Positions 9,006 to 17,867 of a DNA stretch of 64,000 nt are shown here, piece by piece; the first letter of the stretch is position 1, and each line of letters opens with the position of its first letter. Source of the DNA: G963675935 sp963675935 (GTDB taxonomy: Bacteria; Planctomycetota; Planctomycetia; Pirellulales; Thermoguttaceae). The stretch spans positions 1 to 64,000 of the forward strand of contig OY780964.2 in the NCBI GenBank assembly GCA_963675935.2, given 5' to 3'. Under the pieces are notes generated by a model, which searched no databases, was not told the origin of the DNA, and was given only the letters and a program-made list of their open reading frames with translations. Both the position numbers and the translations under genes were made by a program.

Positions 9006-10175
9006 ATGACCAAACCCCTGAACATCGGCATTGTCGGCTGCGGCTTCATGGGCCGCACCCACTCGAACGCATACTGCCAGGTCAACCACTTCTTCCCGCG
9101 CGAGCATCATCCCGTGCTCAAGGCGTGCTGCGCCCGATTGGAAGAGAAGGACAAATTGGAGAAATTCGCCGCGGCTTGGGGCTGGCAGTCGATGGAATTC
9201 GACTGGAAGAAGTTGATCGCCCGGCCCGACATCGATCTGATCGACGTGTGCGTGCCGAACGTGCTGCACCATGATATTGTGATTGCGGCGGCACAGGCCG
9301 GCAAAATGGTCGTCAGCGAAAAGCCGCTGGCCATGAACACCCGCGAGGCCGAGGAAATGGTCGCGGCCGTCGAGAAGGCGGGCGTGGCCAACATGGTTTC
9401 GTTCAACTACCGCCGCGTGCCGGCCGTCTCGTTGGCCAAGCAGGTGATTGAAGAGGGACGCATCGGGCGGCCGTTCCACTATCGCGCATTGTACAATCAG
9501 GACTACACGATTTCGGCCGACGTGCCACAGGGCGGAATGTCGCTCTGGCGGCTCGACTCGAAGGTGGCCGGCTCGGGCGTCACGGGCGACCTCTTGGCCC
9601 ACTCGATCGACACGGCCGAGTGGCTCAATGGCCCGATCCAGCGAGTCACGGCCTACACCGAGACGTTCATCAAGGAGCGAAAGCACGCCGAGACGGGCAA
9701 GATGGAGCCTGTGACCATCGACGACGCCTGCATGTTTTTGGCCCTCTTCGCCAACGGCTCGTGCGGCACGTTCGAGAGCACCCGCTACGCTCGGGGGCGG
9801 AAGAACTTCAACACGTTCGAGCTGAACGGCGAGAACGGTTCGCTCTACTTCGACCTCGAAGACCCGCATATTTTGCAGTATTTCCGCTACACCGATCCCG
9901 CGACGGGCAAGAAGATCGAGAGCCACCTGACCGGCTGGCAGCGGATCAACGTGACGAATTCGGAGCATCCCTACATGAAGAACTACTGGGTGCCCGGCAC
10001 GACGATCGGCTACGAGCACACGTTCATCAACGGGCTGGCCGATTTTCTGTCGAGCCTGGAAGGCGGTCCGGCGTTCCATCCGAATATGCGCGAGGCGATG
10101 CGCACGCAGGTCGTTTGCGACGCGGTGTTGGCCAGCGCGAAGAGCGGGCAGTGGGTCGAGATTCCGGCCGGATGA
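9006..10175 (+). CDS. Gfo/Idh/MocA family oxidoreductase
   Basis: The 389-residue protein begins with a Rossmann nucleotide motif (NIGIVGCGFMGRTHSNAY) and carries the family EKPLA motif (VVSEKPLAMNTREAEEM) near residue 108, followed by the substrate domain with VSFNYRRVPAVSLAKQVIE and GVTGDLLAHSIDTAEWL, which holds the catalytic-type His. It should oxidise or reduce a cyclic sugar or inositol using NAD(P). It lies between the sugar isomerase and a small gene whose ATG overlaps its stop by 4 bp (ATGA), so the three are probably cotranscribed. Confidence 0.9.
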   Translation: MTKPLNIGIVGCGFMGRTHSNAYCQVNHFFPREHHPVLKACCARLEEKDKLEKFAAAWGWQSMEFDWKKLIARPDIDLIDVCVPNVLHHDIVIAAAQAGKMVVSEKPLAMNTREAEEMVAAVEKAGVANMVSFNYRRVPAVSLAKQVIEEGRIGRPFHYRALYNQDYTISADVPQGGMSLWRLDSKVAGSGVTGDLLAHSIDTAEWLNGPIQRVTAYTETFIKERKHAETGKMEPVTIDDACMFLALFANGSCGTFESTRYARGRKNFNTFELNGENGSLYFDLEDPHILQYFRYTDPATGKKIESHLTGWQRINVTNSEHPYMKNYWVPGTTIGYEHTFINGLADFLSSLEGGPAFHPNMREAMRTQVVCDAVLASAKSGQWVEIPAG

Positions 10176-10843
10176 ATTACTTCGCCCACGCGCTGCCATT
10201 TCTCGACCGGCCCTATTTCATGGCGGGAACGGCCGTGCCCGATTGGCTCGCCGTCGCCGACCGTGCGGTCCGCGTGCGGATGAAACACGTCGAAACGTTT
10301 CGCGACGATGACGACCCCTGCGCAACGGAAGTGGCCGCCGGGGTTCTGCAACATCTGCGTGACGACGCGCGGTTTCACGCCACGCGAGCGTTCGCCGAAA
10401 CGTCGCTGGAAATCACCGCAATGGCTCGCCGGGCGCTCGGCGGCGAAAACGCCGGCAGCGCGACTGCCCCCGTTTCCGCGTCGTTTCTCGGCCATCTGTT
10501 GGTCGAACTGCTGTTGGACGCCGCTCTGGTGGCCGACGCGCCAGACCGGCTGACCGAGTATGATCGCGTTCTGGACGGGATCGAAGTCGAGCGGGTCGAG
10601 GCGGCGGTGAATCGGTTCACCCGGCGACCGACCGAGCGGCTTGCCACGTTCATCGAACTGTTTCGCCGCGAGCGCATTTTGTGGGATTACGCGGAAGACG
10701 GCCGGCTCATGGTGCGGCTCAATCAGATCATGCGCCGTGTCGGCCTCGCCGCTTTGCCCGACGAGTTCGCCGCGATTTTGCCCGAGGCGCGACGGCTGGT
10801 CAACCGACGGCGGCGCGAGTTGCTGGAAGGCATTTCCGTGTAG
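10172..10843 (+). CDS. Hypothetical protein, ACP-phosphodiesterase-like N-terminus
   Basis: The start ATG at 10172 overlaps the stop of the oxidoreductase gene (ATGA), showing translational coupling. The 223-residue product begins MNYFAHALPFLDRPYFMAGT, reminiscent of the start of AcpH-type acyl-carrier-protein phosphodiesterases (NxxAH), and later has FLGHLLVELLLDAALVA and a helical, Arg-rich C-terminus (LPEARRLVNRRRRELLEG). It probably is an all-helical HD-like protein. The AcpH reading is inference from the N-terminus only. Confidence 0.6.
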   Translation: MNYFAHALPFLDRPYFMAGTAVPDWLAVADRAVRVRMKHVETFRDDDDPCATEVAAGVLQHLRDDARFHATRAFAETSLEITAMARRALGGENAGSATAPVSASFLGHLLVELLLDAALVADAPDRLTEYDRVLDGIEVERVEAAVNRFTRRPTERLATFIELFRRERILWDYAEDGRLMVRLNQIMRRVGLAALPDEFAAILPEARRLVNRRRRELLEGISV

Positions 10844-10850
10844 AGCCGCG

Positions 10851-11085
10851 TTTTTATCCCGAAGGGATTTCGTAGGATAGCCCGGGGTTGCCGCTCCGAG
10901 CGGCTACCCCGGGGAAACAGATCAATAATATCCCTGAAAGGGTTGCGTAGGCGCGAGGCAACGCCATTCTACGAAACCCCTTCGGGGTATTGTCGCGTAT
11001 TCTCACTTGGAACCCGGGGTAGCCGCTCGAAGCGGCAACCCCGGGCTATCTTATCACAAGCCCTTCGGGCTATTTTGATCGCTAC
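10851..11085. repeat. Large palindromic element, copy 1 (about 235 bp)
   Basis: The stretch is built of nested hairpins: ATCCCGAAGGGAT, the arms CCCGGGGTTGCCGC and GCGGCTACCCCGGG, CCCCTTCGGGG, and a mirrored block near the right end. A second copy in the opposite orientation lies at 50848-51083. It fills the gap between two convergent genes and could also act as a transcription stop for both. Confidence 0.8.
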
Positions 11086-11096
11086 AACTTCCAACT

Positions 11097-12911
11097 TTAT
11101 TCGTCCAGCGTCGTTCGCCCCGTGGCCACGTCGAACTCGCAAATCGCCGGCACCAACATGGCGGCCACGGTGAATCCGTAAGCGGCCACGGTCACCAGAA
11201 ACATCGCCAACGGCGACGGCGGCTCCATCAGATAGCTGGTGATGGCGTAGAATGTGGCCACCGGACACAGGAACGACGCCACGCCGATGGCCGTCGAAGG
11301 ATTGCGCAGGCCAAGCACGGCGTATAGCCCGACGCCGCCGAACACCATGAACGCGAAGAACGGCAGAAACTGCGCGCTGAACGAGCCGCTGAAGGCCATC
11401 ATGATTCTCATGCACACGGCCACGCCGACGAACAGGAAGAAGACGGTGCCCAGGCTGGTCGCCACGGCCACGCCCGAATTGGCGTAGGTCATTCCGGCGT
11501 GAAGACCCAGCATGGCGGAGAAGGCGTACAGCACGGCCAGCCCGCCGAGCAGGAACAGGAAATTCTCGAAGCTCAGCCCCCCGGCCATCCAGATCGCCGC
11601 GCATAGAAGCATGGGCAACAGCACCATCTCCTTCGTGTTGTAAAACACGCCGCCGAGTTTTCCGTAGACGATCTCTTTCGGCGTCAGGTCGGTCACCAGC
11701 AGCAGGTCGAGCGCCTTGGCGTCGCGCTCGCTGGTCAACGAGGTGACCGCCTGGGCGTTGACCAGCACGAGGCTCAGCAGGATCAACGGGACGACCACCA
11801 CGGCGACGGGCGTCTGCGCGAGCGACTCGCCGCCGGAGATCGCACCGTGGAAAATCGCCGCTGCGGCCAGGGCGAAAATGGCCAGATAGGCCAATCGCAC
11901 CACGAGGATTCTGCGCCCGTAGGCCCAGGTGCGAATTTCCCGCCAGAGGATCGGATTGTCCCACACGCGGCGAGTGAGGAGAGGGGGAGAGGAGGAGAGG
12001 GGGAGAGAGGGAGATGCGGCATCCATTGCGTTGGGAGCGTAAGCGGCCGAATCCGCGAATCTCCCCTTCTCCTCTTCTCCCCTTCTCCCTCGCTCGTCCG
12101 TCCTCGACGGATTCCACACGCGCACCATCGCAATGGCCGCGCCGTCGAGCACGATCGCCAGCGCGGCGGCCACGGCCAGGAACAGATGGATCGGAGTTCC
12201 CAGCGGGCCGAGCGACGGCTCGTTGTGGACGTAAGGCCGCGCGGCCTCCAAAATCGCCTGCCAAGGACTGACGCCGACAGCCAGCGCGTGGCACGACAGC
12301 GAACCAAACGCCGCGCCCCACACGCCGCGGGCGATGCTCTCGCCGACGGCAAGCCACAACACCAAGACCAACACGGTCATGGCCAGGGCCTGGAATGTTT
12401 TTTCACGCCACAGGGCCAAGGTCGAGCCAAGGCTGCCGCAGACCAACGCCGTGGCCAATGTGACGGCCGTCGCCCGGGCGATCTGCCCAAACGAAACTCC
12501 GCCGAGCAGCGCCGTTAGAAAGAAGATGGGCAAGGCGGCGGCCAACATCACCAGCACCGTGAGCAGGCTCGCCAGAAGCCGGCCCAGCACCAACTCGCTG
12601 TTCGACAGGTTCGTCAACAGCAGCAGGATGAGCGTGCGGCGGTCTTTCTCGTGGGCGACTTCGCTCGCCGCCAAGAGGGCCGAGAAAAAAGCCGCCAGGG
12701 CCAACTGCAACGGAGCGAGAATCTGAAACAGCGACGTGCCGAACCGGGCCAGATCACCCAAATCGCGGACCAACTGCGTGCCGGTCAGCACCATCCACGC
12801 CGTACACATCAGCACCAACATGCCAAGCGCGTAGGCCGTCCGAACGACGTAGATTTTCAGACGTCGCGGGGCAATCGCCGCTTCACGGTTGAATACCGGG
12901 CCAATCAACAA
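11097..12911 (-). CDS. ABC-2 type transporter permease (double membrane module)
   Basis: The 604-residue protein has two similar halves, each with about six hydrophobic segments, in the manner of ABC-2/NosY-type permeases. Each half starts with a PVFNREAAIAPRR- or NPILWREIRTWAYGRR-like amphipathic entry and contains the ABC-2 hallmark with the order SEVAHEKDRRTLILLLLTNL or TSERDAKALDLLLVTDLTPKE. The membrane halves are joined by a hydrophilic linker (about residues 270-315) made largely from a purine-rich repeat (see 11968-12105). No ATPase gene is adjacent, so the partner lies elsewhere. The transported substance is unknown. Confidence 0.8.
   Translation of the reverse strand: MLIGPVFNREAAIAPRRLKIYVVRTAYALGMLVLMCTAWMVLTGTQLVRDLGDLARFGTSLFQILAPLQLALAAFFSALLAASEVAHEKDRRTLILLLLTNLSNSELVLGRLLASLLTVLVMLAAALPIFFLTALLGGVSFGQIARATAVTLATALVCGSLGSTLALWREKTFQALAMTVLVLVLWLAVGESIARGVWGAAFGSLSCHALAVGVSPWQAILEAARPYVHNEPSLGPLGTPIHLFLAVAAALAIVLDGAAIAMVRVWNPSRTDERGRRGEEEKGRFADSAAYAPNAMDAASPSLPLSSSPPLLTRRVWDNPILWREIRTWAYGRRILVVRLAYLAIFALAAAAIFHGAISGGESLAQTPVAVVVVPLILLSLVLVNAQAVTSLTSERDAKALDLLLVTDLTPKEIVYGKLGGVFYNTKEMVLLPMLLCAAIWMAGGLSFENFLFLLGGLAVLYAFSAMLGLHAGMTYANSGVAVATSLGTVFFLFVGVAVCMRIMMAFSGSFSAQFLPFFAFMVFGGVGLYAVLGLRNPSTAIGVASFLCPVATFYAITSYLMEPPSPLAMFLVTVAAYGFTVAAMLVPAICEFDVATGRTTLDE
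11968..12105. repeat. Purine-rich palindromic repeat inside the permease gene
   Basis: One arm is GAGTGAGGAGAGGGGGAGAG and its continuation; the other arm (12057-12105) is the imperfect reverse complement, CTCCCCTTCTCCTCTTCTCC and continuation. The stretch is translated without stops and gives a Ser/Pro- and Glu/Arg-rich linker. Related repeats lie inside pheT (33157-33235) and pheS (34836-34937). Confidence 0.7.
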
Positions 12912-13221
12912 GGCGACTCTCCACGGGGAAGAACCGAAACAATCATGATATTTTTACATCCGTCAAGGTTCATGGTATAGTACGATTCACCCCGAGACAA
13001 TAGGCAGTATGCAATGTCGTTTAGTCGGCGAACTTGTTCGCCGCGCGAGATGCCGCTCCAAAACGCGGCGAGCAAGCTCGCCGGCTATTGACTGTCAGGT
13101 AGTTAATGTCGGAATCGTTGGCAATGGAATGTCCATTCCGCGGGCCGTTGGCCCCCGGCTATTACGACATTATACATCTGACTGCCAATAAACTCGCTAT
13201 TTCTCCCGAGACAAAAAATCC
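12912..13221. other. Gap between divergent permease and FAH-family genes
   Basis: About 310 bp with no gene I can support. It holds a GCCGGCGAACTTGTTCGCCG-type palindrome at 13021-13087 and an inverted repeat of ATGGAATGTCCATTCC type around 13126-13142. Promoters of both flanking genes must lie here, but I see no box I would trust. Confidence 0.5.
13021..13087. repeat. Palindrome, GCCGGCGAAC family, copy 1
   Basis: Arms TTAGTCGGCGAACTTGTTCG and its imperfect complement CGCGGCGAGCAAGCTCGCCG enclose a short loop. Other copies are at 14326, 30511, 35549 and 54727. Confidence 0.8.
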
Positions 13222-14031
13222 ATGAAAATCATTCGCTATCTCGATCCGGCTCGTCAAATCAAGTTCGCTTCGCTCCAAGCCGACGGAACGGCCCTGGAAA
13301 TTTCCGGCGACATCTTCGACACGTTCGCCGTGACCAGCAAGTCGGCGGCGGTCGGCAAGCTTCTTGCGCCAATCGCCCCGGCGGGCATCCTGTGCGTCGG
13401 CTTAAATTATCGCCATCATGCCGAAGAGAGCAATGCAGCGATTCCGGAGTTCCCGGTGCTTTTCATGAAGAGCGCCGGCGCCGTGCAAAATCCCAACGAC
13501 CCGATCCTTTTGCCCCGAGGCCTGCGGAGCGACAACGTCGATTATGAATGCGAGTTGGCCGTGGTGATCGGCCGAGCGTGCAAAAACGTCGCCCGCGAGC
13601 GAGCCTTGGATTACGTGCTCGGTTATACGTGCGGCAACGACGTGAGCGCCCGCGATTGGCAAAACCAACGCGGCGGCAGCCAGTGGTGCCGGGCAAAGAC
13701 GTTCGACACCTTCGCCCCGCTCGGCCCATATCTGGTCACCCCCGACGATATTCCCAATCCGAATGCGTTGTCGATCCGGTTGGACGTCAACGGCGAGGTT
13801 CTGCAGGATTGGAACACCGACGACATGATTTTCGACGTTCCGCGGCTGATTGAATTTTTAAGCGGCAGCACGACGCTTGCGCCGGGAACGGTGATTCTGA
13901 CGGGCACGCCGCACGGCGTCGGTTTCGCCCGCAAACCGCCCCGCTGGCTCCAAGTCGGCGATGTGGTCACGGTCACGATCGAGAAGATTGGTTCTCTGAC
14001 GAATCCCGTCGAGGAAGAGCCGTGCGGGTAG
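13222..14031 (+). CDS. Fumarylacetoacetate hydrolase (FAH) family protein
   Basis: The 269-residue protein fits FAH-superfamily hydrolases/isomerases such as ureidoglycolate lyase or 2-hydroxyhepta-diene-dioate isomerase. Key parts are ILCVGLNYRHHAEES near residue 57, DNVDYECELAVVIGRACKN with the metal-binding Glu pair, GYTCGNDVSARDWQ, and ILTGTPHGVGFARKPPRWL near the C-terminus. It should cleave C-C bonds of a beta-diketo acid using a divalent cation. It stands alone between repeat-filled gaps; the substrate cannot be told. Confidence 0.9.
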   Translation: MKIIRYLDPARQIKFASLQADGTALEISGDIFDTFAVTSKSAAVGKLLAPIAPAGILCVGLNYRHHAEESNAAIPEFPVLFMKSAGAVQNPNDPILLPRGLRSDNVDYECELAVVIGRACKNVARERALDYVLGYTCGNDVSARDWQNQRGGSQWCRAKTFDTFAPLGPYLVTPDDIPNPNALSIRLDVNGEVLQDWNTDDMIFDVPRLIEFLSGSTTLAPGTVILTGTPHGVGFARKPPRWLQVGDVVTVTIEKIGSLTNPVEEEPCG

Positions 14032-14139
14032 GGGATAAAGTCCAATTATTGAATTGAGTGTGACATTGTCGCCACGCCTGCCCACGGAGCCCACTCATGA
14101 ACGCTCCCCTTCTGCTTGAGGCGGCGACCGTCGCCGGAA

Positions 14140-14256
14140 GGCCGCAGTTCATCCGACACGACCATCGCCGAAGTCAACGCTGATGGCCGGCCCGATCTGG
14201 TCGTTGTCGGCGGACGGGCGAACAAAGTGGCTTGGTACGAGAACGTGAAGCCTTGA
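14140..14256 (+). pseudogene. Remnant of an FG-GAP/VCBS repeat protein
   Basis: A short frame ending at TGA 14254-14256 encodes TTIAEVNADGRPDLVVVGGR followed by ANKVAWYENVKP. The Ala-x-Val-Asn-Ala-Asp-Gly-x-x-Asp-Leu-Val pattern is a calcium-binding VCBS/FG-GAP repeat, and the WYEN ending is typical for the final repeat. The rest of the gene is missing, so this is a fragment. Confidence 0.45.
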
Positions 14257-14325
14257 GCCGATCGGGTTTCACGGTTTTCTCTCGTTGGAGTTGTTCAACG
14301 AGCGTTATTGACGCGAGCCGTGGAT

Positions 14326-14398
14326 GTTTAGCCGGCGAACTTGTTCGCCGCGTTGTGGTTTTGGCCGGAATCGCGGCGAGCAAGCTCGCCGGTTAAAC
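14326..14398. repeat. Palindrome, GCCGGCGAAC family, copy 2
   Basis: GTTTAGCCGGCGAACTTGTT at the left and GCAAGCTCGCCGGTTAAAC at the right form a long hairpin. It lies upstream of rpsO. The 650 bp from 14032 to 14684 otherwise hold only the VCBS remnant and the rpsO leader. Confidence 0.85.
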
Positions 14399-14684
14399 GG
14401 CAATGCGTGCTTTTTGGCAGAAACATAACCACACAGTGTTACTACCTACCACCTTTTCGTGTGTTTTCAAGACGCCCTATCCCCCCCTTCCAACCTGAAT
14501 TCCAAGATTTTTGCCCAACTCGGCTTTCCCCAATTGCATTCCACCCAGGGTTTGATACACTGAGGGGCTTAGTAGTTAGTCGATGAAACATTTTGTAGGC
14601 AGAGTTGTAGCAAACACGGTGGGAGGACTTGGCTTCCCGTGGAAGCATCCTGAGCCAACCAAGGTGGAGCCGTCGCGGTAACAG

Positions 14685-14954
14685 ATGACCATTACTAAAG
14701 AGCGGAAGACGGGTTTGATCGGGGAATTTCAGCGGAGTGCCAACGATACTGGCTCCCCGGAAATCCAAATTGCCATTCTGACGTCGCGTGTCAACGGACT
14801 GACCCAGCACTTGCAGGGCCACAAGCGGGATTTCGCCTGCCGACGTGGCTTGCTGATGCTGGTTAGCCGACGACGACGGCTGTTGGATTACCTCAAAAAG
14901 GTCAATCCGCAGCGTTACCTCGACATCATTCATCGTCTCGAAATCCGCAAGTAG
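14685..14954 (+). CDS. rpsO: 30S ribosomal protein S15
   Basis: The 89-residue product has the normal length and the classic S15 pattern: RKTGLIGEFQRSANDTGSPE, IAILTSRVNGLTQHLQGHKRD and the C-terminal RRRRLLDYLKKVNPQRYLDI. It binds the central domain of 16S rRNA and the S6-S18 pair. pnp follows downstream, the usual rpsO-pnp order, although here a 240-bp gap with palindromes separates them. Confidence 0.97.
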   Translation: MTITKERKTGLIGEFQRSANDTGSPEIQIAILTSRVNGLTQHLQGHKRDFACRRGLLMLVSRRRRLLDYLKKVNPQRYLDIIHRLEIRK

Positions 14955-15029
14955 CGCGTTTCCGAGGCGGTCTTCTGGCGCCGCAGTGGTCGGGCTTATT
15001 GGTGGAGGGCGACTTCCGTCGCCCATTCC

Positions 15030-15119
15030 GTTTGTAGTTCCGCCTTTAGGCGGTTTCGTTGATGGTTCCGCCTTCCGGGCGGCTCTCGCGAAAAACCGGC
15101 TAAAGCCGGGACTGCAAAC
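15030..15119. repeat. Palindromic repeat, TAGTTCCGCCTTTAGGCGG family, copy 1
   Basis: TAGTTCCGCCTTTAGGCGG, a second GTTCCGCCTTCCGGGCGG unit and the complementary CCGGCTAAAGCCGGGACTGC make nested hairpins between rpsO and pnp. A shorter relative lies at 49281-49337, next to rplU. RNA structure here could influence pnp expression, but that is inference. Confidence 0.75.
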
Positions 15120-15196
15120 AGGTGCTTTCTTCAGGCATGCCGGCTTCTCCTCTCCGCACGCCCGCAACTCATTCAGATGAAGGTAGGAACGAACCT

Positions 15197-17326
15197 GTGA
15201 AAGTACGTGTTGAACGGCAGATTGGAGCGTCCATTCTTTCTCTCGAGACCGGCGAATTGGCCAAACAGGCCGCCGGCAGTTGTCTGGTGCAGTACGGCGA
15301 AACCGTCGTGCTCACCGCCACGGCCACGGGCGCCCCGCGGCCCGGCGACTTCTTCCCGCTGACTTGCGACTATCGCGAGCGGGTCGCGGCGGCGGGAAAA
15401 TTCCCCGGCGGTTTCCTGAAACGCGAAGGCCGGCCGACCACCAAGGAAACCCTCACGGCCCGCTTGATGGACCGGCCCATCCGCCCGCTCTGGCCCGACG
15501 GCTTCCGCGATGAAGTCCAGGTGCAGTCGTTTGTCTTGGCCAGCGACCGTCAGAACGACGGCGACATACTGGCGATGAACGGCGCCTCGGCGGCGCTGCA
15601 CATCTCGTCGCTGCCGTTCCAAGGGCCGATCGGCTCGGTGCGGCTCGCCTCGATCGACGGTCAATTCGTGCCGTTCCCCACGCACGATCAGTTGGAAGAG
15701 AGCGATCTGGACTTGATCGTCTCGGGCAGCAAGGAATCGATCTTGATGATCGAGGGCTTCGCCCGCGAGATGCCGGAAGACATCATGGCCGAGGCCATCG
15801 TGACGGCGCACGCCATCATCAAGCAGATTTGCGAGATGCAAGAAGAGCTGGCCGCGAAGGTCGGCACGGTGAAGAAGGAATACGCGGTCGCCACGTTGCC
15901 CGAGGGACTGGCCGCCACGCTCAAGGCGAAGTATTACGACGCCCTCCGCGCGGCACAGAAAACGGCCGGCAAGTTAGCCCGGAACGAAGCTTGCGCGGTG
16001 GTCAAGGCGCGGGCGCAGGCCGAGTTGATTCCCGATCCCAAGGCCGAGGGCGCGATCTCGGCCGAGGCGTTCGCGTCGGCCTGGGAAGGCTTGGTCACCC
16101 GCACGGTGCGCGATCAAATTCTGTCGGGCGTCCGGCTCGACGGGCGCGACTGCAAAACGCTTCGCCCGTTGGCCGCGAAGGTCGATCTTCTGCCGCGCGT
16201 CCACGGCTCGGCGATGTTCCAGCGCGGCGAGACGCAGTCGTTGGTCACCGTCACGCTGGGCACCGGCCGCGACGAGCAGCGCGTCGACGGTTTGGTCGAG
16301 GAATACTCGCAGAAGTTCATGCTGCACTACTATTTCCCGTCGTTCTCGGTGGGCGAGTGCCGGCCGATCCGCGGTCCCGGCCGTCGTGAAATCGGCCACG
16401 GGGCCTTGGCCGAGCGGAGCGTGAAGCCCGTTCTGCCCGATCCCGACGCCTTCCCCTACACGATCCGCATCATCTCCGACATTTTGGAGAGCAACGGATC
16501 GAGTTCGATGGCCAGTGTGTGCGGAGCGACGCTCGGCTTGATGGCCGCCGGCGTGCCGATCAGCAATCCCGTGGCCGGCATCTCCGTCGGACTGGTCAAA
16601 GAGCCGGACCGCTACGTACTGCTGACCGACATCATCGGCGACGAAGACCACTTCGGCGATATGGATTTCAAGGTGGCTGGCACGCAAAACGGCATCACCG
16701 GCATCCAGCTCGACCTGAAGATCGACGGCATCAGCGAGGAGATCGTCCGTGCGACGTTGACGCAATCGCGTGAAGCTCGGATCGAGATTTTGCGGGTCAT
16801 GCTCAGCGCGATTCCGCGTCCCCGGTCGGAGATTTCGCCTTGGGCTCCGCGTCTGCTTCGCACGCACATCGATCCCGAGAAGATCGGCCTGCTGATCGGA
16901 CCGGGCGGCAAGATGATCCGTTCGATCCAGGAGGCCACCGGCGCGCAGATCGAAGTCGACGACGACGGCACGGTGAGCATCGCCAGCTTCGACGCGAAGG
17001 GCGCCGAGGAGTGCCTGCGCCGCGTCGAGGCGTTGACCGCGTCGGTCGAAGTCGGCCGCATCTACGAAGGCCGCGTGATGAGCGTCAAGGATTTCGGCGC
17101 CTTCATTGAAATCTTGCCCGGCAAGGACGGACTGTGCCACATCAGCGAGTTGGCCGACGGTTACGTCAACAGCGTTTCCGAGGTCTGCAAGGTGGGCGAT
17201 GAGATGCGGGTGAAGGTGATCGCGATTGACGATCAAGACCGCGTGAAGCTCAGCCGCAAGGCCGTGTTGCGTGAGGAAGCCGAAGCCGCGAAGGGCGAAG
17301 ACGCGCCCGCCGACCAAGCAAAATAG
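15197..17326 (+). CDS. pnp: Polyribonucleotide nucleotidyltransferase
   Basis: I choose the GTG at 15197 because AAGGTAGGA lies upstream and the protein then starts VKVRVERQIGASILSLETGE, matching the family; a longer frame begins at 15122 without support. The 709-residue enzyme has two RNase PH domains (first with DYRERVAAAGKFPGGFLKRE, second with VSLGDLKIDG-like phosphate site region and SDILESNGSSSMASVCG), a KH domain (LLIGPGGKMIRSIQEATGA near 590) and an S1 domain (GRVMSVKDFGAFIEI). It degrades RNA phosphorolytically in the cytoplasm. A strong terminator follows. Confidence 0.96.
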   Translation: MKVRVERQIGASILSLETGELAKQAAGSCLVQYGETVVLTATATGAPRPGDFFPLTCDYRERVAAAGKFPGGFLKREGRPTTKETLTARLMDRPIRPLWPDGFRDEVQVQSFVLASDRQNDGDILAMNGASAALHISSLPFQGPIGSVRLASIDGQFVPFPTHDQLEESDLDLIVSGSKESILMIEGFAREMPEDIMAEAIVTAHAIIKQICEMQEELAAKVGTVKKEYAVATLPEGLAATLKAKYYDALRAAQKTAGKLARNEACAVVKARAQAELIPDPKAEGAISAEAFASAWEGLVTRTVRDQILSGVRLDGRDCKTLRPLAAKVDLLPRVHGSAMFQRGETQSLVTVTLGTGRDEQRVDGLVEEYSQKFMLHYYFPSFSVGECRPIRGPGRREIGHGALAERSVKPVLPDPDAFPYTIRIISDILESNGSSSMASVCGATLGLMAAGVPISNPVAGISVGLVKEPDRYVLLTDIIGDEDHFGDMDFKVAGTQNGITGIQLDLKIDGISEEIVRATLTQSREARIEILRVMLSAIPRPRSEISPWAPRLLRTHIDPEKIGLLIGPGGKMIRSIQEATGAQIEVDDDGTVSIASFDAKGAEECLRRVEALTASVEVGRIYEGRVMSVKDFGAFIEILPGKDGLCHISELADGYVNSVSEVCKVGDEMRVKVIAIDDQDRVKLSRKAVLREEAEAAKGEDAPADQAK

Positions 17327-17353
17327 TTTCCGTGATGGAAAGTTAAAAAACGT

Positions 17354-17390
17354 CGCCATGCCCACGCTTGTCGTGGGCATGGCGTTTTCT
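17354..17390 (+). terminator. Rho-independent terminator after pnp
   Basis: CGCCATGCCCACG, loop CTTG, then the complement CGTGGGCATGGCG and TTTTCTT. The stem is near perfect and is preceded by a run of A, so it could also work on the other strand. Confidence 0.85.
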
Positions 17391-17430
17391 TGCGTGCTTT
17401 GCGCCACTCCTCCGGATACTGGAGGATCAC

Positions 17431-17617
17431 ATGAACCAGTGCAGATTGTGTCAGTCTGACGCCGAATTACTGGAAAGCCACATCATTCCTGCATCTGGTC
17501 TACCGCTGGCAGAAGAGAACCTCGTCCACTGGATACTTGCGTTTTGGACGGCAGATTGACAAGAACAAAAAGAGACAGGAGTCTGCGATCAGACTACCCC
17601 GCCCCGGCCGCCAATAA
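17431..17617 (+). pseudogene. Frameshifted 5' end of an HNH-like (C-x-x-C) protein gene
   Basis: The frame opens with MNQCRLCQSDAELLESHIIP, the start of a family with a CxxC pair and a SHIIPxF motif related to HNH-type proteins. After the Pro the natural continuation (VYRWQKRTSSTGYLRFGRQ) is in another frame, so one or two bases were lost or gained near 17495. The second frame stops at 17615-17617. Only the first 60 residues or so of the original remain. Inactive. Confidence 0.55.
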
Positions 17618-17737
17618 CGGCGAGTCGTGTTCGATCTGGAGCCGCTCGACAACGCAGCCGGCCTCGAACAATTCGTCGGCCAACTCTTCAGTGATTTCAG
17701 TGCCTTCCTTGAGGATCAAACTAAACTCGTAATTCAT
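17594..17737 (-). CDS. Small 47-residue protein, probably internally deleted
   Basis: The product begins MNYEFSLILKEGTEITEELA and continues DELFEAGC, the start of a small family of about 75-90 residues whose usual next part is a Gly/Asp-rich stretch. Here the sequence jumps to VVERLQIEHDSPL, which resembles the end of that family. That suggests an internal deletion that kept the frame. The family has no known function to me; its members often lie beside HNH- or toxin-like genes, as here. Confidence 0.4.
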   Translation of the reverse strand: MNYEFSLILKEGTEITEELADELFEAGCVVERLQIEHDSPLLAAGAG

Positions 17738-17867
17738 GGCCGTTCATCCTGCCCCCCTATTATAGCGTAGCCGGTTGGGAAGAAAAGACATTTCGATTGA
17801 GCATAATAAAACACGGCCAAATTCGCGGTCTGTTGAGTTTTCGCCATTTCCGGCTACAATCCTTGTC

